Made by a program: the position numbers and the translations under genes
Notes under the pieces: model-generated
Told to the model about the DNA's origin: nothing
The model's database searches: none
Seen by the model: the letters and a program-made list of their open reading frames with translations, nothing else
From: Dromaius novaehollandiae
Lineage: Eukaryota; Chordata; Aves; Casuariiformes; Dromaiidae
DNA: 64,000 nucleotides
Assembly (NCBI RefSeq): GCF_036370855.1
Contig: NC_088098.1
Location: 198,199,773 to 198,263,772, forward strand
Reading direction: 5' to 3'
In this document: positions 52,099 to 64,000 of the stretch, piece by piece
Numbering within the stretch: position 1 is the stretch's first letter
How the letters are laid out: every line of letters begins with the position of its first letter

Positions 52099-55000
52099 CT
52101 GCAAAGCACAGTAGAATAAAGGAATAATTACATCAGCTCTTTTGACTCTCTTTATAAATTGCCAAGCATTCATATTGTGGTCTTAATAATTTAGTGACTC
52201 ATTTAAGCACATTAAGATCACAAAACACTCAGATATTCTAATAATAGAGGCCCTGTAAGTACTGAAATTGGATAAATCTATTTACAAGATCTAATTCGTT
52301 GTTTAAAATTGTGCCTGTAGTCACGCTTTCAAGTTGGGTTTCCAGGGAATTTAGGAAACTGATGAAGACAAACATTCATGTTCTTGGTGTTAAAACTGCT
52401 AAAATTCTTTGATCAGTATGTGTATAACATCATTTTATTTTGAAAACATGGAGATGAATTATCAAGGTCTTTTTAGCATCATCCCTTATGATTAGGGACA
52501 CTCAGATGCTTTGAAATGACAGCCTTTCCATGTAAGGGCAGGACCCGCAGCTCTTCATAACAGATGCAAGTTTAGCTCCACATATCTGGCAAATATTGCT
52601 GATCATGTTGTTCTTAGAAGATATTGAAAAAAGATGAGAGAGTATTTTCAGCTTGTATCTGGTACTCCAAAATTTAAAATAATCATGTGCAGGACAGCAT
52701 TCTGCTGTCTACATAGAATATATTCAGACAAAGCAGAAGTCTTATCTAGCAGGTTGTAGCTTATAGTCCTTGCTTGCTTGTTATCATTCTGCTAGAGGTT
52801 AGCTTCTAGTGAGCTCAAAAGGAGCCTGCCTTCCTCATTCCGCAATATACAACTACTATTCCTAATATATTACTAGACCCTAAATTCACTAAAAATTTTG
52901 TTCTGCACTGTTGGCTTGGAGAGTGAATATAAGTCAAGCTCTTACTATCCCCTTTCCAAACAAACCTGAGAAATTAAAAATTCAAATCATATAAATTTGA
53001 ATGTCTGTTTGATAGAATTGTTATCTAATTCTATGTTCAAAATTAAAATTACAAGAGAATAGCCAAAGTACTTGAGATTCCTTTTCAGCAGTTCTTTAAT
53101 AAAGGTAATTCACAGATCATCCATAGGACAGATAGGCACTGAGTTGCTTCCTATGCCAGAAAGAATCTGTTTTAACATGCCTGCTCTCATTAATGTTAAG
53201 TATCTTCCAGGCAGCAATTCTCACATGAAACAGGAATTCTGGGAGGATGCAAGAGATGCATATCATATTGTTCTATACAAATTGCATATTGCTTCACTTC
53301 ACTCAGCAGATGCAAACCATTGCTTTTAATCATCCACCAAGTGTGATAAGTGTTATTCAGGCTATGAGGTGCTGCTCAGCCACGGTAACAATTTTAAAGC
53401 ACAATGACAGATACTGATTCTACTTGGCAATGGTCAGGATAAGGGGACACACTCTGCAATGGATTATACTCTTTCAGACATCTGTACTCCCACATATTCT
53501 TACTGATCTGAATTTGGCTCTTTAAAGCTCCTCCAAAGTACTTGGCTTCATTTCTGAGAAGCGTATTGCAAAAAGCGAACTCAGAAAACATCTTCATTCA
53601 GTGAAAATTTGTTAATCAGAGTCTTTTTAACAGCAAGGAAAGCAATTCTATGCAAGTGAAATAGGGATGGTTCCCTATCAATGCCTTTTTTGGAAATCTT
53701 GGTTAAGGAGTTTTTATTATTCCTGTTCCTGCTCAGCAGCAGTAATGAAACTGCCAATTTAAGTAGTGTAAGTAGATCCTTGTTTATTCAAACAAACCAA
53801 AGTCTTAAATATACTATTATCAACTTTAACCGATCTTGCCAGTGCTATTTCCTGTCTTTATCCTTCCCATTCATCCAACATCACGATTACAGCACTTGGC
53901 TAGAGTGTGGGAGCCATAACTCAAAGCCTCTCCTGTCTGAAATGATACAGGTCAGGTGATTCAGGTGCACTGAGGCTACTGTGTTTCTGCTGGGATGGAT
54001 GGAGGAGTCATTCGCAGTCTCTTTGTTGAAGATGTTTCACATCATATAGAGAAGGGAGGTATTGTCTGGAGCATTTATTTCCTCCACAAGAATGGAACCC
54101 AGCTGCCCAAATTCCTGGGTTAATATCCTGGCTGTAGAACTACTGGATAAAAGTTGGACTGCCACCAATTCTTCTGCTCCTGCTTTTCGTAGAGAGCTCT
54201 TTCTAAAAAACACACAATTCAAATATCTGCTGGATTAGACCCAGTAGATGAGATAGAAATGAGAATGCTTACTCTGAAGAGTCTGACAAGGTTAGATATC
54301 TTTCTTTTTAGCGCTGTCAATATTTTAGTAGGCCTGGCAGGCTGAAAGCAAATATTTTTATACAGCCATAGAATATTTATTGATGAAAAGAATTAACAGC
54401 CAAGTGAGGATCCTGAAGACTTGCATTTAGACATACGTACTTAAAAGTAAAGCAAGTGCCCAAGACCTTCCATGGACTCAGATCTAAGCTGTGAGGTTTT
54501 ATAGTGCAGGTAATCTTTAAAAAAACAAGTAGAAACTGCTGTAAGTGTATTTGAACTATTGCTTAAGCTTGAAAAATGATGTGCAGCAATATCTCCAGGA
54601 GACAGCAACTCAGAAATGTATACTGTTAAATTATGTCTCATTGTTAGTTATTTATTCATGATCACAGAAAAAGATACTTTAATATCATGAAGATACAGTA
54701 TGTTTAGAGGGAATGCCATCTATCAATTGCCTTGGTAGAAAGGCAGTCAGCTTTGAGAATAAATCACTGGGCTCAAACAGTGGCAATTCTGTTCTTTCCC
54801 TCTCCACACCTTGGTAGATACAAGAGTTCACACTGATTATAAATCATTGAAAAAAAAAAGTGGAGCTGAAAAAACTCAAGAAGAATGGCATTATCTGCAC
54901 CAGGCCTAACTTAGTCTCATCTATAAGTACATTTATTTTATTGATTTGCTAATTTGCTGAGTCTATTTCACAAGAAATCTCATCAAAGGAAGTTTTATCA

Positions 55001-58000
55001 CTTTTCTTCTGTTAGGAACAGGAAAGAACTACCTCAAACAGCATGAATCAATGAATTTAATTTGTATACCTGTGTATTGCTAGAAAATTGACATCTTTTC
55101 TGTTAACTGGATTCTTATGGAATGTAGATTAATTCACAGAGGAATCTGGCATGACAACAGAAAATATTGCTAAGATATAGAAGCTACTTTAGCTTTTCAA
55201 ATTTAGGATGAATATACACATACTAAATAGTATTTACATATCTTGTACCAAATTCTGTTTTGTATCACCTAACCAAAGCAAACAGCGCTAATTGGCAGAA
55301 ACATGTTGTCCAGATAGACTTTCTCAGCTTTCATATCTGATGCCAGATTTCACATAGCCTGTTCAGTAATTCTTCCTTCTCAGGCATGGTGTCCATTCAC
55401 AGCATCATGCTGATACAACTGGAGACACAATTTATACCGGTTTAATTAAACTAGTTGTGAATGCACTGAGTCGATTTCAACAGTAAGTTGAACAAGGCTG
55501 GGATCCAGTCTTTCTACTCCCTACTAACTGCTTTTTACATTAGACCACATGATCTTATTTTTGGGCTTTCCTACTTATTTCCACTCAATTAATATCTGAT
55601 TATTTCATGCAAAGCAGAACCTTTAAATGGAGAAACCTTTAAAACCTTTAGAACCTTTAAAAGGAGAAATTGAGGTAGTCCTACCCTAAAATACTGGGAT
55701 GGGGCAAAACAGAGACAAATCTCTTTAGATAGATGAGGAACAAAAGGATTAACAGACTTTCTGGATAAGTGCTCATCCCAGAGAAGCACATCCTAGACAA
55801 GCGAGCTCTTTATAGAAAGTCACCTCCACCTCTTCTCTAGCTGTGTATTTTGCAGGGCCAGATTACGTAGCTACACTCTGGCTGTGGCTGCCGGATCAGG
55901 CCTTATAGGTGGGAGAGGAGAACTAAGTTCTAAAGAAGCTAATGAGCGTAACTACTGTAATAAATTAGGGAAAGCCAAGGCAGGGGAGGCTCGAGTACTG
56001 CCCGTTCTGCTTGTTTGGCTGCGTGCTCCTTGGCGCAGTTTTGACCTGGGCCAAACAGGGATCTCTAAGACAAGGCCTGGATGGGGGCTGCTCCTTGCAG
56101 ACAGGGTGGGTGATGCTGTCCAGCCGTGGAGTGGAAGAGAGTTTAGGTGTATAATGAGAGTTGTGCTGTGTCACATGCCCTCAGGGCCAGACTGTGGGTC
56201 CTGGCCCGTTGTAGTTACTAGTGTAGACATAGTCTATGTCTAGCTGTTAAGCACTTCCACACATTAAATATTTCTGGGCACTGAGTGACGCACTAAGGTG
56301 TCTAGGGATTTTAATTACTTAAGAAAGGCTTGGTGCCTATGGCCCTAAATTTTTTTTCTTCTGAACAGGAGTTATGAGAATCTAAATTTAGGATTTAAGC
56401 ACCTGAAGCAGCGGTTAGGTAGGATTAAAGATGAGTGCATTGTGAACTAAGCCCATTACATTTTAAAACCATATTTAGATAAAATAAATCACTACAAGCC
56501 CTTTGAGCAGTCACTGCATGTTATATACTTCCCAAAGGAGTCTTAACTGATGGCTGTTTGAGACTACCACTCATGCCCCTGCCCATGCTGGGTTTGCTTC
56601 CAGATTTCTCTCCTATTTGCTTCTAGGCCCTGCACATTTTACTATGTCTTTCACAAGAATCTTTAACTCTACAGTTTTGTCAAGATGAATGTCTCGGTAA
56701 AATGGAATAAGCATTGTCCTATAGATAATCATCATTATGGAAGAATGATCTTGCTAATAAATGATGCATTTTAAAACTTTAGAAGGAATAGTAGGCTAAA
56801 TAAAATTCAAGCATATATTTTATTCATGTTAGAGATGAGACATGTTGGTAGATGTGGAACAAATTTTAAAGAGTAAAAAATAGACTTTTAAAGAAATGGG
56901 AAAATATTCTTATAATTAAAAGTAGCCATTAGTTTCTTTTAGCTGGATTTCACAATACATATGCATTACCTGTATTGCAATAACACTAACTCTACTGTGA
57001 TCCTAGAAGATTCATTTTTAGCTCATAAACAGCAGCTGAATATATATGAAACTTTAATCTCCTGCTTACTATATGCATTTTGCTTAGCACCCTGGTATAT
57101 TAACTGTACGTTTGTCTGCTAATACTGTGAAATCATACTGTCTGATAAAATCCTACAATTAAAAATGTAATGTGACAGATTACAGAGAGCATTTGAACAG
57201 TTTTGCCCCTGCTGCCGATAGGTTTCACAAGAATTTCCAGGTAGATTTACTATCCTTGCTACCAGGCTGAGTAATTATTGCCTATTGTTTCTTTAAACTT
57301 CCTACTTTAAGCCATGCAGCTGACGAAGACCTCATATGTGAGCATCACATCACATACCTCTTGGCACTGGGGATGCCACAGTTCAAGTGATGAAAAATGG
57401 TTCCAAAAGCAAATGACTCACCACGCTTTTATAACCTTATGTCTTCTCAGGCAAACAATCTTGGTGTTGCCATAAATCCCTGCAAATGAGTGCACTGCTA
57501 AGCAGCCCTCCTTTTTGCTTCTCCACCTCACTCTCCACTCCCCTAGGTAGTTTTTCTGAGTACGGAAGGTCTTTCATTTAGTGATTCCATTTCAGTGGGA
57601 AAACATTTAAATTAATTCTCTTCTACTTTTCTTAGTCGTATCTCATCAACCTTTGAATTCCAGTCCAATAAAAATGTAGAACGATGAGATGGAAAAGAGT
57701 CTTTTATCAAAAATAGGGCCTGCCATATAATACATATACACAAAGACTTAATATCAAATGAAATTGATACGATGTAGGCAGACAGAGTCTTCAAATCCAC
57801 AGTTAGTTCTGCTAAATACTAAGCATGTTTGATGTGTCTTTAGGTCTTGCAGAAGAAAAGGCTTTCAAACACTGACATTATTGATTTAATTCTATTTTTT
57901 TTCCTCTTGCAGTCTTCTCTATTACTCATCACTTTTGATAACTTACGGCTGTCACCTACTCTGCATGCTTCACTCTTCTCCTACTACCTGTAATCATTGA

Positions 58001-59369
58001 AATATTGAGCATAAGCCAAATTCCTGACTGCTTTTGGGGTATTGCTATGCAATTTCATTTTTAGTTAATTTTTATTATATTAAAGCACCTTACCTAAAAT
58101 AAGATCTCTTTAAAGTGTATTAAAAATGTAATACTCCTACAGATTCAGTTCTACTTCAATGAGTAATGCAATACCAATAAATGTAAAGCCATTACTTTTA
58201 GAAGCATAAAATTAGTCAGATTTTCATATGCAATGCTAGAAGCACTTGCCTATCTTTTATTAGAACAAATTCATTATTACAGAGTATATGCAGCATGCTG
58301 CAAGTATACATTTTATCTCCATCCATCTCTTACTGCCTTTAAAAATATCTCTAATATATTAATAGAGCACCTGTCACTTCCATTTCCTCTTTTTCTCTCA
58401 GTTTTCCTTTCTACGGTGGATTTAACAGCCTACGTCCTTTCAGACCAAAATAAGGATGCTTTAGTGCTTTATTTTTATTTACTTCTTATACTTTGTTGTC
58501 TCCTGTGGTTGAATATGAGTCCACAGATCTTTTAAAATCTGTTTCTGAATGATCAGCAAGAACTGTCATGTGCTTGCAACCCAATCTAGTGTTAGGTGTT
58601 TAGGTGCCAATTCTTTACATGCTCAGTGCAATTTAGATAACTAAACACCTTTAACTATCTAAGCATTATATTTACAGAATGCTTTAATTAAATATAAAAA
58701 ATATACAAATATATGAAATGCGTCATTGTAAAGTTAATTTTCACATGTAGAAGCCATGGTGGGAATAGGAGATCACATCTCTTACACAGTGACTTGATTA
58801 TGGTGTCATCTTTTCTCTCGGGCCTAATGGATCTAGAACTTATTGCATAATGAATATCTTCAACAGGAAAGGATGGAAACACACAATCAGCGGACAGGTA
58901 AAGTGAAAAGAAAAGTACTGAAGGAGATGAGGCATGATAATTTGAAGAGAGGACAGATGATCTGAGTCTCTCATTCCTAAGCGAACACTTTAACCACTGT
59001 ATATTCTATATAACGAATAATTGTATGACCTCTTCTTCCTCCAAATATGTCTTTTTAAAAAAGAAGCTATGAATGTATTTTCATAAGGCCAACTCTACCA
59101 TTGTGTTTTAGGGGTATTCTGTGCATGCTTGCAGGACCTGGGCAGTGGACTTCATGTGAGAGAACCCATTAAACATAAAGGGCATGATTCATTTGCCTAA
59201 GCATAGCTGTGAAGTGCCATTGTAAACCTCAGGGTTCCCTGCTTGGCCTTCAGCTGTTATTTTAGATGTCCTCGAATATCAAAGACATCTACATAGGGCT
59301 AGTATGTCTGACCAGTGATCTGTAAGTGATCTGAGCCCTTCTGGACCGTCAATCAAAGACTGGAGAAGA
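52099..59369 (-). other. SGCG intron 4, left part: no exon found
   Basis: I searched this stretch on the minus strand for exon 4 (the NVTVNAR and EVTGRLKV region), exon 3 (the EFLFPLYAKEI region) and exon 2 (the membrane segment) and found no match. A short imperfect repeat of aacctttaaa lies at about 55,617-55,669. A GC-richer patch lies at about 55,880-56,230. Otherwise I see nothing I can name. Confidence 0.5.
58940..59000 (-). repeat. tRNA-like short interspersed repeat fragment (copy 3)
   Basis: The reverse complement reads acagtggttaaagtgttcgc followed by gagagactcagatc. This matches the head motif of the copies at 27,776 and 38,386. Confidence 0.4.
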
Positions 59370-59965
59370 TAGAATCCCAGAAAAATATAAGCCAGAAAGC
59401 ATTTCTGGAGGTCACCTAGTCCAACCTCCTACTCATGGCAGGGCCAGCTTGGAAGTTAGATGAGGGTGTTCAGGGTCTTCTCCAGCTGGATTTTCCAGAC
59501 CTCCAGCCATAAGTCTCACTGGGCAACCTGTTCCAGTGCTTAACCAATCTAATTTTGAAATTTATTTCTGTCTAGTTGCATTTTGCTTTATTGCAACTTG
59601 TGACCTTCTTGCCCTTTTGCTGTGCTTCTCTCAGAAGAGTCTGGCTTCATCTTCTCCGCAGTCCTCCCCTAGGCAGTGGAAGGCACCCAGTAGAAGCCCC
59701 CTTAAGGCTTTTTTTCTCCAGGCTAAACAAACCCACCTCCCTCAGCTCGTGCCTCATGTGCTCCAGTGCTCTGACCATCTTAATGGCTCTGCGTGGGCCT
59801 TTCCAGGTCGCTGTAGTGCTGTCAAACTGAGGCGGGGGCAGCAAAGCTCAACTCAGGGAAGAGCTGAATAATGCAGCCCGGTGTGCCATCAGCCCTCACT
59901 GCCACAAGGGCACACTGCTGATTCGTGGTCAAGCAGCCCAGCAGGATGGGGAGGTGCAGACCTGC
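59370..59965 (-). mobile_element. CR1 LINE 3' UTR fragment, older copy
   Basis: On the plus strand the order of words follows the reverse complement of the avian CR1 3' UTR: cctagtccaacctcctactc, then the 'gggcaacctgttccagtgctt' region, then 'ccaggctaaacaaacccacctccctcagc', then 'gggcacactgctgattcgtgg' near the right end. It diverges more from consensus than the copy at 27,426, so it is older. The element is on the minus strand and 5'-truncated, and it ends about 20-30 bases short of the usual tail. Confidence 0.88.
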
Positions 59966-62900
59966 TGCTTGAAGCTAGGGATCTAGCGCCTTTTATGGCC
60001 ACTAATTATTAGCCAAGATCTTGGAAGCTTTAAGAAGAAAGTACTTTTACACTTTAAACGACTAGGATTTTAGATGTACTTAATTATCCATTTTCTATAA
60101 TAGATTTTGGTCATGATAAATTTCAGATATTTTAACCTAACTTTTATAAATTCATCTAGTATTAATGAATGCCAATAAATCTTCTTATTACTTTAAAGGA
60201 AGTGAGTACATGAACTTACTCACCTTTAGCACTGACTGTTATCTTCAAATTTGCCTCCAGTCTCTTGGGTTAATGCTTAGTGTACCATATGAAACAAAAT
60301 ATGTTGCTGAGGTTGGCTAATTTACTGAAGACTGCAGTAGGGGGAAGGGTATAAAGTATTTCATAATTCCCATATCTTCACCTCTTCTGAATTCCTTACT
60401 CTCACTGAAATAAGGAGAGTGGGGCTACTCAGATGAATAATTCTTCTCTAAGAGTGAGATATCCAATATGTGTCTCTTTCTCCCGATGATACATTGTATA
60501 AAACATCGTTTCCCAAACATTTTCTTATTTTCAGAGCTAAGCTGTGTAGTCTTGTATGTATATATTACCTTTTTTTCTCTTGTTCTAGATATAATTAGAA
60601 GAGAAGTGACAGCATAGGAAATCCCCTTGGCCAGGTTAAAATTCCCCTTAACTTTGATGCTGGCATGTTTCAGCAAGTTAGCAATGCGCATAACTCCCTG
60701 ATTAACTTCTAGAGGATGTTTAAAGTCTGACTTCAGTCAGCATTGCTGATCCTGAACATTATCACATATTTCTTTATAAAGATTACTATGTTTGGGGCCA
60801 GGGTGTGAATTTTGCTATGGTAAGCACCTTACTATGCATAGTACATAGACTTCAGTGGTATTTTTTGCAGAATAGGATACTGTTCATTAGGGTCTAAATA
60901 TACTTTATTTACTATTAGAATAGCTGTAATGACTAAATTAATTCTTTCATAAACAAGTTTTCACTGAGATATGCTTAGCTAGCTTTAATTTAAATACATA
61001 TTGACTCCTACTCACGATTTTCTGCTTTTTCTTTTAACGTATCTGAGGATTATATCCATTTAAATATGCAATGGTCTCACAAAAGACTTATAGCATATAA
61101 GCTTAATATAGAACAGAAACACATCTGCCATGGATTAAAACAGGAAATTAGAGAAAAGGATCAGCTAAAAAGTCTGCAGGATGTTTTATCAGCAACCTGT
61201 CATTCTCTAAATTTTGCCTCATCAGAGTTAACTAAGGTTTACTTTTAAATAAAACTAGAATGTATGCCTTGAGATGACTGGATTTACTCATAGCTAAAAT
61301 TTTTATATTCCAGAGGTAAAAATCTCTACTTTCATCCCTTTGGAACAAATAATGTTAAGTTCTTCATCATAGGAAGACTTAACCACCTCAGAAATACTTC
61401 AATGAGGTTTGCCATTTATCTTTCTATTAATTACTCCTATGTTGTATCCTAGCTTCTTATAACCCAGCTGGACAGCAATTAAAGCTGTGCAAATAATCAT
61501 CTTCCTGCAGTACAAAGATCTTCAGGAAATATGTTCTGGCTTTTATCTTAAAGATAAGAAAGAACCTATTTGGACAAAAATGAAGTTTTTAATGAAAGCC
61601 TTCTGGGAAAAATAAAGAAGGAAGAGCTAAATCATTTTACAATGCTATTAATTAAGTCAAGTTTATGAAACTGGCTTCAGGGTTTTCCCTGTAAAAACAA
61701 CATCAAACTCTTCTTACGTACATCATGCTTCATTAACACTGTTCTCTTCCTATTATGTCTCTAATGAAAAAATACCATCACTTGAAAATGAAATGTCAAA
61801 ATGCTGATAAGAAAACAGAAATGATTTGACACTGGAAAGTAGCACTTTATAGATGGCAATTAATGCTAATGAAGCAATATATTAGGTACTGACACTTATC
61901 TGTTTCATTAGAATGTTGCCTCTGTTAAAAAAAAGTGGGGGAAGGAAGGACAAATGTTCTCATTTTAACAGATGCTCAAACTAATGTGATAGACATGGTA
62001 GGTAGTTTCTAGGAAGTATTTTGACTGTAATTGTGCTTTCAGACTTCATAAATCATTTTGTCTTTTACCATATTTGCATGCTTTCTGAAGGGAATACATA
62101 TTTCACTGATTTCATGTTTCAAAGTGCAGAACAGCTTCATAATACAATTATCTAAATAAGTTCCCTCTAGTTTTAAATACTTTAAACCAAACTCCTGACC
62201 TGAAGCTACTGGTGTTACCTGCTGTAAATGATCAAACAAGGAGCATGACCAGGAGTCCACTGTGCTTGAGTCTGTTCTCATAGACCTTGCATGACTTTGA
62301 AATCCCTTTTCCTTTGTGTTTTTTACTCCTGAAAAAGCCACGATACAAGCAGAACTTAAGATTTCTCTGGATGTTGAAGCCTTCTTAAGTGATATTTGAA
62401 AAACAGATCTTTTCAGGAACTCGACATACTTTTCAGTAAGGATTGGCTGAAAAACATGCCGCTTTTCAGCTGTTTTCTTAATATTCTGCTCCTAATATTC
62501 TGGAATACTGCTGCAAAATCCTGACTATGTTGTATTCACCTGCTGGTAAGGAAAAGCTATGCTTCAGCACGTAGAAGACTGCATATAACTAGGATTATGT
62601 ATGTTTACTTAGGTGAAACATAATTTACTGTTTGATACAAATGTTGCTCTTAAATATTTGATAATTGACTATACAGTCTATAAATATCTCATGTATTTTA
62701 TAAATTCATTATCATTCATTATTGTAATAACCTGATAAATTTTGACACTAATTTGCTTAATTATAATTCAAATTATAAATCAAAGGTGATAAGTTTCTTT
62801 CTGATTTTAAGACTGAATAAGGCTTTGAAGTGAAAAGAACAGGAGTCTTGGAGATGACAGTAGCTTTATTCAACTGTTTTCTTGGATTATCAAAGAAAAT

Positions 62901-64000
62901 TTCCAGATATTTCCATTTTCAAGGTTGATGAACAAGCTGTGGTAATGGCATCTTTTGAATCTTATTCATGGATTTAAAGATAGAAGCTACACTAATGAAA
63001 ATAGTTACCATCTGATCTAAGACATCTTTGTTACGCCCTCTCTGCTGCTTTCTTAATTCCTTCTGACTCTCAGTCCTCTAACTTCCCATATCTGTGCCTT
63101 GCTTAGATTACTGTCTTGCTCCCTCTTGGCCAACATCCTTCTCTTAAACACCATTCCTCCCAGAAGTGTTCCCAAAACTATCACCTCCCCATATTCCCCT
63201 AGCTAAATGTTTGTCCCATTTCCTTTTTTGTTTTAGGTTTATTAATTATTTATTTGGTATAATATAAGTTCTTTTGGTCACAAATGACTTTTAAGTTGTT
63301 TTAACAGGTAACTCAAATGCCAGATGGAAACTGTCTTGGTAGTAATGACTCATTTACAGCAAATATCATCTAAATTTAGTACTCTCTCCTCTTATTGGTA
63401 GCTTAATTCTGTTTCCCTGGTCTTCACCATGTGGTTCTTCTGGCCCCATTCCTGATAACATGCAGTTCAGTGTTGTTGTATCTTATTTTATGAGTAATTT
63501 TTTCCTGATAAGCAGCTAAATGCAATTATATTCAATGATTATAACATAGTCCAGAGCACAGCAAGATCTACAGCACTTGTAAAAAGTTACTATGTCCACA
63601 TAACTTCTACAGGAGTATGTCATACAATAAGGAGAATGTTTCTAAGGAGAAACCTTAGAAACACGATAGCTCATGGTGGAAGTTGCTTGCATTTGGTGTA
63701 ATTTTAGTAGATCTGTGATTCCTGAGAGAAACCTGGTTCATTCACGAGTATTGTGTGCCTGTTATCTTCATGTGAGCAATTCCATAGATACTCCTCAAGT
63801 AAAGATTTGTTTCACATCTCTCTTGTGAGTTACTTCTGTTAAGGACTGTGTATTTAAATTAAAACAAATTAATTTCAATCACCATGTTCTGTGAGTTAAA
63901 AGGTGTTTTGGTTACGATCTTATGTATGATATTACATAATATAATCATCTTTGGAATGACCCCAAACTTATCCATATAAATATTTCACAATTGCAATTGT
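59966..64000 (-). other. SGCG intron 4, right part to the window edge: no exon found
   Basis: AT-rich sequence without recognisable exons, RNA genes or transposons. SGCG exons 4 to 1 are expected further right. Open frames up to about 100 codons occur (for example 62,039-62,341, minus strand) but resemble nothing I know. Confidence 0.5.

Noticed and set aside
58370..58420. Minus-strand frame containing EVTG, as in SGCG exon 4.
   Set aside because: Only four residues match. The frame then runs into a stop, and no donor sits at the expected place.
60222..60275. Minus-strand stretch reading RLEANLKITVSAK before a good donor (gtgagt), vaguely like the NVTVNAR part of SGCG exon 4.
   Set aside because: The exon would end about a dozen codons too early compared with the known exon 4 end, the acceptor side is poor, and an in-frame stop lies just upstream. 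The likeness is limited to five or six residues.

Overview
The window looks like nuclear DNA of a sauropsid vertebrate, most likely a bird. Three CR1-type LINE remnants lie on the minus strand, there are no Alu or L1 traces, base composition is AT-rich, and there are long introns with short exons. Crocodilian or turtle origin cannot be excluded, because CR1 is also common there. The window holds parts of two genes facing each other tail to tail, SACS (plus strand) and SGCG (minus strand). From memory this matches human 13q12, where the two genes are also convergent neighbours.

Left part, 1-15,155: the end of the last SACS intron, a clean splice acceptor at 1996, then the giant terminal SACS exon. 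It is one uninterrupted reading frame of about 11.6 kb (3,853 complete codons plus stop), followed by a 3' UTR of about 1.6 kb. The exon carries the end of sacsin repeat region 1, all of regions 2 and 3 (each with Hsp90-like ATP-binding motifs), a J-domain with the HPD triad, and a C-terminal HEPN domain. The earlier exons, with the ubiquitin-like domain and most of region 1, lie to the left of the window.

Middle, 15,156-20,832: the intergenic space between the two 3' ends. It has no recognisable gene and several possible polyadenylation signals, including a back-to-back pair serving both strands.

Right part, 20,833-64,000: the 3' half of SGCG on the minus strand. Exons 8, 7, 6 and 5 (174 coding, 124, 73 and 120 nt) are read with intact splice sites, phases and reading frame, separated by introns of 0.8, 19.5 and 10.4 kb. 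Everything right of 52,098 is read as intron 4. I could not find exons 4, 3 or 2, so the gene should continue beyond the window.

The introns hold CR1 fragments, a probable retroviral LTR remnant, a small tRNA-like or foldback repeat family, microsatellites and exact short tandem duplications. They also hold a pair of 173-bp inverted repeats about 95% alike and 9.9 kb apart in SGCG intron 6, which is the most unusual structure in the window. The two genes do not act in one pathway: sacsin is a large co-chaperone of neurons and muscle, and gamma-sarcoglycan is a membrane subunit of the dystrophin complex. I see no evidence of a new biological system, and the findings below are local curiosities.
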